Part shown: piece by piece, positions 39,287 to 48,600 of the stretch
How positions within the stretch are numbered: position 1 is the first letter of the stretch
How the letters are laid out: each line of letters opens with the position of its first letter
Assembly: GCA_014879565.1 (NCBI GenBank)
Contig: JACSRW010000040.1
Coordinates: 1 to 64,000 of the forward strand
Reading direction: 5' to 3'
Length of the DNA stretch: 64,000 nucleotides
Origin: Chitinophagaceae bacterium
GTDB lineage: Bacteria; Bacteroidota; Bacteroidia; Chitinophagales; Chitinophagaceae
Program-made: the position numbers and the translations under genes
The notes under the pieces: model-generated
Told to the model about the DNA's origin: nothing
Databases searched by the model: none
Seen by the model: only the letters and a program-made list of their open reading frames with translations

Positions 39287-40192
39287 ATGTCCCGTTTTGC
39301 CGTACTCAGAGCAATCATGCTGCAGCACCGTTACCGGCTGGTGCTGACATACATTCTATTTTCCCTGGAAATGCTGGGCAGCTTAATGCGCCCCTTTTTC
39401 CTGGGACTGGCCGTGAACGATCTTATTAAAGGCAGTTACCAGGGACTTATTCTACTGTCCCTGGTTCACCTGGCCTGGCTGATCCTTGGTACAATCCGGC
39501 ACCGGCTGGATACCCGTACCTACACCGCTATTTATACTTCACTGGTTACCCGGCTGCTCGCCCGCAGATATAAAAAAGAAGAAATTTCCCGGCTCAGCGC
39601 GCATTCCACCCTTGCCCGTGAATTTGTAGATTTCCTGGAATTTGACCTGATCTATGTCATAGAAGCCGCCTACAGTATCCTGGGTTCGCTGGTTTTACTT
39701 TTCTTTTATGATACCGCCGTGGTCATGGTTTGCCTGGCCATCCTGCTGCCGGTTACGGGACTCAGTTATCTCTATGGTAAAAAGATGAAAAAGCTCAACC
39801 AGCAGAAAAATGATGAACTGGAAAAGCAGGTGAATATTATATCAACCGGCAACAGCCATCTCGTACGCCAGCATTATGAAAACCTGCGCAAATGGCAGAT
39901 CCGGATCAGCGATCAGGAAGCCTGGAATTTCGGTATCATGGAAATACTGGTAATGATTGTTATTGGTATATCGCTGCTGATCACCAACAAAACAGCTGGT
40001 TCTGGAATAGAAGCCGGCAGCCTGATCGGGATCTACAGTTATATACAGAAATTTGTATCCGGACTGGATACCATACCCTATACCGTACAACGTCTTTCTT
40101 CCCTCAATGATATTACCCGCCGGATTGAGATCCGGGACAGTGATCTCGATCAGCCCGGACCAGCCAGTGAAAAAATCAAAGAAGTGGCCTGA
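39287..40192 (+). CDS. Stand-alone ABC-transporter six-TM domain protein (no ATPase domain)
   Basis: ABC exporter TMD pattern (FLGLAVNDLI...LDTRTYTAIYTSLVTRLL...LAREFVDFLEFDLIYVIEAAYSILGSLVLLFF...); ends without Walker motifs. Confidence 0.8.
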   Translation: MSRFAVLRAIMLQHRYRLVLTYILFSLEMLGSLMRPFFLGLAVNDLIKGSYQGLILLSLVHLAWLILGTIRHRLDTRTYTAIYTSLVTRLLARRYKKEEISRLSAHSTLAREFVDFLEFDLIYVIEAAYSILGSLVLLFFYDTAVVMVCLAILLPVTGLSYLYGKKMKKLNQQKNDELEKQVNIISTGNSHLVRQHYENLRKWQIRISDQEAWNFGIMEILVMIVIGISLLITNKTAGSGIEAGSLIGIYSYIQKFVSGLDTIPYTVQRLSSLNDITRRIEIRDSDLDQPGPASEKIKEVA

Positions 40193-40229
40193 ACCACTTC
40201 TTTTTTAATATTCGGTGATTTTAATTTTC

Positions 40230-43200
40230 TTATTGTTTTACAAACAGGAGCCAGGTCCTTTTCTTTTTCCTGCTTTCCAGAATAACAATATACGTACCGG
40301 CAGAAAGATGTGCTACAGGAAGCTCCACCCGAATGCGCCCACTGATACCCGTTTGCTGAATATATACACCATTACTGCTGAGCAAACGAAGGTTTTCCCA
40401 CTGATCCGCTAACCGCAGGCTGTCAATAACCAGGATCTCATTGGCGGGATTAGGGTAATGCCGGATGCTGAACTGACTGGCTGGCACAGGGTCAATGGCG
40501 GTAACCGGAGATACAGTAAATGTCAGCACATTGCTGTTAACAGTCTGCGGACTGGCACAGGATGCATTACTGGTAAGCATACAGCGGATCTTCACCCCGT
40601 TGGCTGCAGGAGTATAGTTCAGAGTGGAACCGGTAGCCCCGCCGATATTTTGCCATCCGGCCGAAGCGGTACTGTCCTGCCATTGATAGGAAGGAGCACC
40701 GCCCCCGTTTACCATGACGGACACCAGGCTGCTGCTTTGTCCGGCATTCAGTGTGGTTGTTCCGGTTATCAGGATTACCGGTAATACAGCGGGTGTTACA
40801 GACAGACGGTAAATAGTTCCGAACTGGCTGCCATTCACCACACAGCGGTACCGGTAATTATTCCAGGAAGAGGGGATCGCTGAAAGCTGGAGCGTTGATG
40901 TGCCGGCTCCCGAGAAGTTACTGTTATTACTGATATTCGTATAGCCATTTCCGTTATCCTGCTGCCATTGATAGCTGCTGCCCGTAATGCCGGCACTGAG
41001 GCTGGTGCCTCCATTTGCACAGACCGCCACATTGGTAATATCGTAGGCGGGCTGCTTATTCTGCATTATACTGATGCTGTTGGAATAGCCATTGGTCCGG
41101 ATCAGTTCCGGCCGGCCATCCGCATCCATATCACAAACAGCCAGTGCCCCGCCCGGATTGTTCACAAAGAATGAAACCGGCCGGTCAAATGCGATACCCG
41201 TTGCGTCTGAACGGTTGGAAAGTGCGTAAACATAGTTACTGTAAACGTCTGCCAGCAACAGATCCGGTTTGCCATCCCCGCTGATATCAGCAAGCACCGG
41301 ACTTCCCGGGTTTTGAATCGGCAAACGGAGTGTTGTCTCAAGCGAAAAATATCCAGGGAACGACCGGTTCTTTAATACTACCAGCTCACTGGCCGCGGAG
41401 TTAGTTACAACCACTTCCGGTTTTCCGTCATTATCCAGATCTGCGGCCGCTACCTGCCGGGAACTCCAGGGCAGGGTAAGGGCGGATGCCTGGAAGGAGA
41501 TCGAATTTTCTGTACTCGTATTTTTCAGAATGGCGAGTTCCGGGGTATTGCTGCCTCCGGCAATCAGGATATCCGGTTTTCCGTCACCGTCAATATCCGT
41601 GATAAACATATCCGTGGTATAGGTGAATGCCGGGAAAGTCTGACGGGCGCCGAAATTAAAAGCGGTACCCGTTCCGGTATTCCGGAAAACAGATACAGCA
41701 CTGCCGTATTCACTCATCATACATACATCTGTACGGCCATCTTTATCAAAGTCGGCAGCCAGACATTTCCTTAATTCATAGTAACCGGTGAATGCCTGGG
41801 CTGTTCCAAAACTCAGCGGCCCTCCGTTGCTGTTATTGGGCAGCAGTGTGAATTCCAAACCGGTAGAACCGGCGGTTGACAAAATATCCGGTTTGCCATC
41901 ATTGTTGAAATCAGCATATACGGCCGACATCGGTCCGTAAACTGTTTGTACTGTTGACCGCGGTGCAAATGCGATATTCGGAGCCGTCGAGGCATTGGTG
42001 TAAAAAGTAAGATTGGAGAGCAGGGTGGATCCGCTGGGATTACAAACCACTACATCCGGTTTATTATCGAGGTTCAGGTCGCCGATGGCCAGGGCAGAGG
42101 GCCGTTTATACGAACCCGAATCCACGCTGCGGATAAAGGCTGCAGGACTAATGTCAGCTGATCCGTTAAAGGAGGGAATAAAATCTTTAACGGAATAAGC
42201 GGTCCGGCCATTTGTGGTTACTGTCACAGGGGAAAGAGATGCTCCGTAGGGAACGGTTACCGTAAGGCTGCTGCTGCTGGCTGCCGTAACCGTTGCTTTT
42301 GCCGTTCCAAAGAAGACGGTATTTCCGGAAAGACTGCTGCTGAAGTTTTGCCCGGTAATGGTGACAGAGGTTTCCGGGGCAGCACTTACCGGACTGAAAG
42401 AGGTAATAACCGGTGCGCTGGTATAAATAAAACCGGGAAGCGTACTGGTACCAGCCGGCGCCAGTACAGTGACGGTGCCCGAACTGCCGCTGCCAACGGT
42501 CGCTACAATAAGGGTATCCGATACCACAGTAAACCCGGCAGCCACAGTAGCGCCGAAGCGCACTTCTGTAACACCGGTTAATTGCTGGCCGGTAATTGTA
42601 ACCAATGAACCCGTAGTTCCTGTCAGCGGTGATATGGATGAAATGGATGGGACTCCCGGATTCAGGAACGTAAATCCTGAAATATTGCTTGTGGTAACCT
42701 GGTTGGTCACACTGATATTCCCGGATGCGCCAGACCCAACTGTCGCTGCAATTCGGGTGGGCGATTCAATAACAAAACTGCTGGCAGCCACCCCGCCGAA
42801 TTTAACAGCGTTCACACTGCCCATATTATGACCATATATGTACACGCGGTTCCCGGTTGATGCTGATTTTGGAAAGAAGTCTGTAATAATTGCCGGGTTA
42901 TTATACAAAAATCCATCGGCCACAGCTGTGCCTCCGGGACCCGACACTTCCAGTTTGCCGGTATTTCCGTCACCCACCGTGGCAGTAATACTTGTGGCAG
43001 AAGTAATGGTAAAGTTCCAGGCAGCGACACCCCCAAAACGCACGGAAGTTACCCCGGTAAAGCCCGTACCGGTTATGGTTACCGTTGACCCGCTGTTACC
43101 AATCTGCGGACTGAAGGAAGTAATAACAGGAATTTGCAAAAAGGTTATAGTGCCGAGAGAATCAGCTCCTGTGGCAGACACCACTTTTACCAGGCCGTTA

Positions 43201-46200
43201 GCTCCGGATCCGGCTATGGCGGTAATAGAACCGGGGTTATTCACCACAAAGGAGGTGGCTGCTGTATTTCCGAAATAGACCGCTGTGGCCCCGGTAAAAT
43301 TGGCTCCTGTTATTGTAACCGGCGTTCCCGCCGTAACGCTGGTTGGATAGAAAGAAGCGATTACAGGCTTATCTCCATATATAAACCCGGGCAAACTGGC
43401 AATACCGGTATTGCTGTGAACGGTTACAGGTCCCGATGCGCCGGGACCGAGTACCGCTTCAATTATGGAAGAAGAGATTACCGTAAACGAAGCGGCTGAT
43501 ACACCTCCGAAAGTTACATTGCTGATTCCGGTAAAACCTTCTCCGCTGATTGTAACAACGGTACCCGAAAGTCCGCTTACGGGACTAAAACTGTTCAGCC
43601 TCGGACCCGGGCCTCCGTGCTGGTTCCGGAACACGGTGGCAGGTGCTCCACCGCCGAATACAATGATATCAGGCCTTCCGTCACCATCCAGATCTCCGGA
43701 TTCAACACGGAAAGGGTCATTGCCGGTTTCCAGGGTAATTCGGGGGGCAAAGGAAAGGGAGCCGATACTGCTTGTATTGGCAAAAAGAGACAGCGAATCG
43801 GCCAGACTGGGAACAAAAAGATCCGGTTTACCATCCCCGGAGAGATCGTTGATGCCGTTTCCATAAGGCATATCTCCGGCAGGTATCTCGGGAAGGGAAC
43901 TAAAGCTGATATTGCCGGAAGAGCTTCCATTCAAAAACACGGATATGCCATCCGAGCCCACATTGGAAACAAGCGCATCCAGGCGTCCATCGCCGTCGAG
44001 GTCACCTGTGGTGAGATAAGAGGGCCAGTCGTTTGCCGGAAAACTTACTCTCGGGGCCAGGTTGAAATTTCCCGGGGTGCTGAGATTACGGAATACCGAC
44101 AATTCACCGGCCAGCGCAAGGATATCAGGCTTACCGTCATCATCCACATCTGCTGCTTTAATGCCATTTCCATACGTACTTAGCGGGTAATCAAAACGCG
44201 CAGAAAAATTGATAGCGCTGGCAGAGCTGTTATTCTTCAGGATACTGATGATTCTGCCGGAATAATTCGCAATTAATAATTCTGGCTTGCCGTCACCGTC
44301 AATATCACTGGCGGAGAGATAAGCTGAGTTAGAATGACTACCGGTCGGAAAACTGTATATGCCGGAAGCCGCTACATAACCGGGGGTGCTGTTATTCCGG
44401 ACCAGCATTACCTGTGTATTGCTCTGAATAAAGGCAAGATCTTTTTTTCCGTCACCATCAAAATCCTCACTGATCATACCACCGCCGCCTTCCGTTCCGC
44501 TGATTACAGCAGCAGGGGCAAAAGAAATTTGTCCGGGTACACCGGTATTTCTGGCCACAGCAATAGCGGTACTGCTCCAGCTTCCCGCTATATCCAGTTT
44601 GCCATCACCGTCAAAATCCACGAGGCAGCCTGCGGGCATATTGCCGATATCTATCCGGTTGGCAAATGAATGGGCGGTCAGGGTACTGCTTCCATTGGGA
44701 AATGTTGTCAGGAAGGGTTTAGCCGACCAGGCGGTGAGTCGGTTCCGGGTTACGGATACCGGCGCATATACAGATCCTGGCGGTACATAAACGGTGAGGC
44801 TGGTTGCGGTAGCTGTTACGGCTCTTGATTTTACTCCGCCGAAATAAATAATATTGTCTTCAGGAATTGTACTGAAACCGCTGCCGGTAATGGTAACCAG
44901 TGTGCCAACCGTTCCTTTTAGCGGACTAATCGATGTGATGACCGGAGGATAACCATAAACAAAACCATTCAGGGAATCTGCTCCGGTGGAATTGAAGACC
45001 GATACATGTCCGGTGGCACCGCTTCCCACTATGGCTGTGATGGAGGAGGAAGAGTTGACCGTAAAAGAAGCCGCCGCCACGCCGCCAAAGCGAACTGCTG
45101 TTGTGCCGGTAAAATTAGCACCGGAAATGGTAACGCTGGTGCCGTTTTCTCCAATGGTAGGTGTAAATGACTGCACCGATGGTTCTGCTTTTACTTCATT
45201 GCGGAGAACATATACTTTACGCTGTACTTCACAGGAGACAGTTATATCATATTTTCCGTCATTATTGAAGTCAGCAAGGGCTATCTGATTTTCGGTTCCA
45301 TACGCACCGGGGAAATAGTTTTTTTGTGCCAGCATACTGATGTTGCCGGGTGTGGATATGTTCTTGAATACCGTTAGCACATTTTCATATTGCGCCAGCG
45401 CCACATCTGGTTTTCCATCTCCGTCCAGATCGCCCACAATAAGTGAAGCAGGAAGTGATGCGGCGCTGTAGGATACCGGATCGGCAAAGGATATCGTGCT
45501 ACCCGTACCGGTATTGCGCATAATGGAAAGCTGTGATCCGTAATGATCAGCCGATACCACATCCTGTTTGCCGTCACCGTCAATATCTCCCAGGGCAATA
45601 TAAGAATGATTGTAAGGGGGCAGCGAAGCGGACATACTGAAGTTCAGTACACCGGGTGTGGAATTATTTTTCAGCACACCAAAACCCGAGATGACCAACT
45701 CGGGCTTTCGGTCACCGGTCAGATCCATCGGAACAAAATTCCGTTCGAAAATGGTATTATAGATTATCTCTGCTGTGGCGAATTTAATGTCGCCCGGCTC
45801 GCTGGTATTTCGTACCACATACATATTTCCCCCGGAACCAAAGACCAGGTCATTTTTACCATCCATATCCGCATCTGTGATACGTACACGTGCGTTTGCC
45901 AAACCGGTAGTGGTTGTGACTGCGGGCGCAAAGGATACTGTTCCGGGAACGGAGGTATTTATATAGGTCAGCAGATTCGGGGAAGCTGCAATGACGATAT
46001 CTGTTTTGCCATCTCCGTCAATGTCCCCGGTAGCAAAGGATTCATAACCTCCCGGCAGTTCTACTGCTGTGCCAAAACTGATCGCTCCACCCGTACCGGT
46101 ATTGGGATAGATAAGTACACCATGTACAGAACCGGGGTTGTTCAGTTTAAGTATGATGAGTTCAGTTCTTCCGTCACCATCAAAATCGGCTGCACCTGTA

Positions 46201-48533
46201 CCAAATGGCAATACCTCATTTCCGTTAGTGAGCTGGCTTGCCATGGTAAAGGAGGATTGGGTAATGCTGCCGCCTCCCGCAAAAGTCACCAGGAAGGGCT
46301 GGGAAGAGTGACTGGTCAGGTTATTGGCAGATACCGTGATGGGGGTATACCCGGCTCCGTAAGGAACGGTTACCGTGAGGGATGTGGCAGAAGCGGCCGT
46401 GATGACCGCCCTGGTGGCGCCGAAATATACCGTGTTGCCCGCCTGGGTTGTATGAAAGCCCGTTCCGGTTATGGTTACGCTTGTACCCACAGGACCCGAA
46501 AGCGGACTTACAGAATTGATGACTGGTGGGGGTAACCAGGTAAATCCCGGAAGGGAGGAAATTCCTTCCGGTCTGGTGACCTGAACAGCGCCGGATGAAC
46601 CGGGTCCCACAATGGCTGTGATCGTGCTGGAAGAATTTACGGTAAAGGATACAACATTGATTCCACCGACCGAAACAGCGGTTGTCCCGTTGAGGCTGGT
46701 TCCTGTTATCGTCATGATGGTACCATGTGTTCCTTTATCCGGAGTAAAAGAGCTGATCGTGGGTAACGAGGAATAGCCTGTTATAGTTGCGGTACCCCCC
46801 GGCGTGGTTACACTGATGGAACCGGAAGGACCCGAAGGAGCAATGGCAGTTATTTGTGTCGGAGAAATGACCGTATAGGATGCCGGTATGCCACCCATTA
46901 ATACGGTGGTGGTCCCTGTGAAATTTGTTCCGGTAATCGTTACAGTGGTTCCGGCTGCAGCGGAAGCAGGGTTAAAAGTACTGATCGTGGGCGGCGGGAT
47001 AAATGTAAATCCAGGCAGGGAATCCTGGCCGTTTACGGTGAGCACTTTTACAAAACCGCTGGCTCCTGTGGAGACCGTGGCATTGATCGTTGTGGGAGAG
47101 ACAACGGTTACAGAAGCAGCCGGGACATTTCCAAAACGTACCGCTTGCACATTCGTGAAGTTCTGACCGGTTATAGTTATAACCGCTCCGGCGCCGCCTG
47201 TCTGGGGGGTAAAAGAACTTATGGATACGGGGGGCCAGAAATACTGGTGAATGGTGAGGGAATCGGACAGGGTCCCGTTGTTGACCACGAGTTTAATACT
47301 GTCGTGGTTACTGGCCGGATCACGCTGGTAGCTGGCATTATAAGCGGTACTGATCAGTACATTATTCCGGTACCACTTATGACTGTAAGCGGGTTTGGAA
47401 TAGCTGAATAGTTTTACCGTATTGGTATGGTAAAACCCGGACGTGTCAATTTTCCAGTAGGCTTTGGGCAACGGAGTACCGCCGGCATTGGTGGTAATCT
47501 CAAGAAAATCGCGGGCACCCCCCGCCCAGAACTGGTTATTATTAATAAAGAAGAGATCGTAGTGTCCGTAATTCAGGTAACTGAAATTATTATCCCGGGG
47601 AAGGGGTTCCCATACCCTGCCGGAGTCGCTGGTTTTATAGGTATTAAACAGGTATGTTATGGCATAACCGGTGCTGTCATTTATAAATTTCATTTTCTGC
47701 ATGCCGATGGGATTTACGGAGGCAACATTTTTCTTGGTCCAGTTAACCCCTCCGTTGGATGTATAATAGACCAGCAGACTGTCCGTGTTCGGATACACAT
47801 TAATCCATCCTTTATCCGGCGTGATAAAATCAGCTGCATACAGGCGAAAATCAGGGATCGTTACCTGTGTCCAGGTCAGCCCGGCATTAGTTGTTTTAAT
47901 CAGTTTACCCGTAGGAGCGGTTCCGCTTTCGTCATCCGAGAAGGCATAAACGGTAGTATTGTCCAGCGCATCTATTTGGGCAATGGAAAAAGTACTGCCG
48001 GCATACACACGGGTCCAGGTGGTACCCCCGTTGCTGGTTTTATAGATATTAAATCCGTCAGCCGCATAACCCGTCTGATTAGTTTGTGGAAATACGACGT
48101 GAAAAAGGGAACTGAATGTGGTTGGACCAATCTGCTGGTGATGCACCAGCAGGTAACTCAAGCCCCCGTTATCCGATTTCAGAATAGCGGGCACCAGCCC
48201 GTAATCCCCGTAGACGATCAGATTGTTCTGATCAAAAGCGACCACCCCGTTTATACTGAATCCGAAAGTCAGGTTCACTGAATAACCGTTGTAGTCCACA
48301 TTCGCGAGGGTTATTTCTCTTTTTATAAAAGTACGGCCGCTGTCTGCAGTATACCCCACCCAGTCAAAGGAGTTTCCGGTAGAAGCTATATAGCCCTGCG
48401 AAGGACTGTAAAAACTAATTTTTTTGATGATATCATTCGGGGTGCTCAGATTGGAATATATCTGACGCATTTGCGAATAAGAAAGAAAAGACACTAAGGA
48501 TAAGGTCAGGCAAAGAAAAATTTTCCGGAACAT
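40230..48533 (-). CDS. Giant (2767 aa) secreted repeat protein: BNR/YCF48-like N-terminus, 12 IPT/TIG repeats, three FG-GAP/VCBS blocks, T9SS C-terminal sorting domain
   Basis: Repeated PxIxSFxPxxGxxGtxVTITGxxFxG...VxFGG; DxDGDGxxD motifs; C-terminal IRHYPNPANEILVIDS...LSAGTYIVILESRKKKRTWLLFVKQ. Confidence 0.93.
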   Translation of the reverse strand: MFRKIFLCLTLSLVSFLSYSQMRQIYSNLSTPNDIIKKISFYSPSQGYIASTGNSFDWVGYTADSGRTFIKREITLANVDYNGYSVNLTFGFSINGVVAFDQNNLIVYGDYGLVPAILKSDNGGLSYLLVHHQQIGPTTFSSLFHVVFPQTNQTGYAADGFNIYKTSNGGTTWTRVYAGSTFSIAQIDALDNTTVYAFSDDESGTAPTGKLIKTTNAGLTWTQVTIPDFRLYAADFITPDKGWINVYPNTDSLLVYYTSNGGVNWTKKNVASVNPIGMQKMKFINDSTGYAITYLFNTYKTSDSGRVWEPLPRDNNFSYLNYGHYDLFFINNNQFWAGGARDFLEITTNAGGTPLPKAYWKIDTSGFYHTNTVKLFSYSKPAYSHKWYRNNVLISTAYNASYQRDPASNHDSIKLVVNNGTLSDSLTIHQYFWPPVSISSFTPQTGGAGAVITITGQNFTNVQAVRFGNVPAASVTVVSPTTINATVSTGASGFVKVLTVNGQDSLPGFTFIPPPTISTFNPASAAAGTTVTITGTNFTGTTTVLMGGIPASYTVISPTQITAIAPSGPSGSISVTTPGGTATITGYSSLPTISSFTPDKGTHGTIMTITGTSLNGTTAVSVGGINVVSFTVNSSSTITAIVGPGSSGAVQVTRPEGISSLPGFTWLPPPVINSVSPLSGPVGTSVTITGTGFHTTQAGNTVYFGATRAVITAASATSLTVTVPYGAGYTPITVSANNLTSHSSQPFLVTFAGGGSITQSSFTMASQLTNGNEVLPFGTGAADFDGDGRTELIILKLNNPGSVHGVLIYPNTGTGGAISFGTAVELPGGYESFATGDIDGDGKTDIVIAASPNLLTYINTSVPGTVSFAPAVTTTTGLANARVRITDADMDGKNDLVFGSGGNMYVVRNTSEPGDIKFATAEIIYNTIFERNFVPMDLTGDRKPELVISGFGVLKNNSTPGVLNFSMSASLPPYNHSYIALGDIDGDGKQDVVSADHYGSQLSIMRNTGTGSTISFADPVSYSAASLPASLIVGDLDGDGKPDVALAQYENVLTVFKNISTPGNISMLAQKNYFPGAYGTENQIALADFNNDGKYDITVSCEVQRKVYVLRNEVKAEPSVQSFTPTIGENGTSVTISGANFTGTTAVRFGGVAAASFTVNSSSSITAIVGSGATGHVSVFNSTGADSLNGFVYGYPPVITSISPLKGTVGTLVTITGSGFSTIPEDNIIYFGGVKSRAVTATATSLTVYVPPGSVYAPVSVTRNRLTAWSAKPFLTTFPNGSSTLTAHSFANRIDIGNMPAGCLVDFDGDGKLDIAGSWSSTAIAVARNTGVPGQISFAPAAVISGTEGGGGMISEDFDGDGKKDLAFIQSNTQVMLVRNNSTPGYVAASGIYSFPTGSHSNSAYLSASDIDGDGKPELLIANYSGRIISILKNNSSASAINFSARFDYPLSTYGNGIKAADVDDDGKPDILALAGELSVFRNLSTPGNFNLAPRVSFPANDWPSYLTTGDLDGDGRLDALVSNVGSDGISVFLNGSSSGNISFSSLPEIPAGDMPYGNGINDLSGDGKPDLFVPSLADSLSLFANTSSIGSLSFAPRITLETGNDPFRVESGDLDGDGRPDIIVFGGGAPATVFRNQHGGPGPRLNSFSPVSGLSGTVVTISGEGFTGISNVTFGGVSAASFTVISSSIIEAVLGPGASGPVTVHSNTGIASLPGFIYGDKPVIASFYPTSVTAGTPVTITGANFTGATAVYFGNTAATSFVVNNPGSITAIAGSGANGLVKVVSATGADSLGTITFLQIPVITSFSPQIGNSGSTVTITGTGFTGVTSVRFGGVAAWNFTITSATSITATVGDGNTGKLEVSGPGGTAVADGFLYNNPAIITDFFPKSASTGNRVYIYGHNMGSVNAVKFGGVAASSFVIESPTRIAATVGSGASGNISVTNQVTTSNISGFTFLNPGVPSISSISPLTGTTGSLVTITGQQLTGVTEVRFGATVAAGFTVVSDTLIVATVGSGSSGTVTVLAPAGTSTLPGFIYTSAPVITSFSPVSAAPETSVTITGQNFSSSLSGNTVFFGTAKATVTAASSSSLTVTVPYGASLSPVTVTTNGRTAYSVKDFIPSFNGSADISPAAFIRSVDSGSYKRPSALAIGDLNLDNKPDVVVCNPSGSTLLSNLTFYTNASTAPNIAFAPRSTVQTVYGPMSAVYADFNNDGKPDILSTAGSTGLEFTLLPNNSNGGPLSFGTAQAFTGYYELRKCLAADFDKDGRTDVCMMSEYGSAVSVFRNTGTGTAFNFGARQTFPAFTYTTDMFITDIDGDGKPDILIAGGSNTPELAILKNTSTENSISFQASALTLPWSSRQVAAADLDNDGKPEVVVTNSAASELVVLKNRSFPGYFSLETTLRLPIQNPGSPVLADISGDGKPDLLLADVYSNYVYALSNRSDATGIAFDRPVSFFVNNPGGALAVCDMDADGRPELIRTNGYSNSISIMQNKQPAYDITNVAVCANGGTSLSAGITGSSYQWQQDNGNGYTNISNNSNFSGAGTSTLQLSAIPSSWNNYRYRCVVNGSQFGTIYRLSVTPAVLPVILITGTTTLNAGQSSSLVSVMVNGGGAPSYQWQDSTASAGWQNIGGATGSTLNYTPAANGVKIRCMLTSNASCASPQTVNSNVLTFTVSPVTAIDPVPASQFSIRHYPNPANEILVIDSLRLADQWENLRLLSSNGVYIQQTGISGRIRVELPVAHLSAGTYIVILESRKKKRTWLLFVKQ

Positions 48534-48600
48534 GCTGTTTGTTTCAGGTAAGGGATTCCGAAAAATAATAAAATAAAGGGAGGTCTTATATGAAATTAAT

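Noticed and set aside
45543-46535. 330-aa plus-strand ORF opposite the giant T9SS gene
   Set aside because: Shadow ORF antisense to a well-supported repeat protein; Gly/Arg/Ile-rich with no family signature
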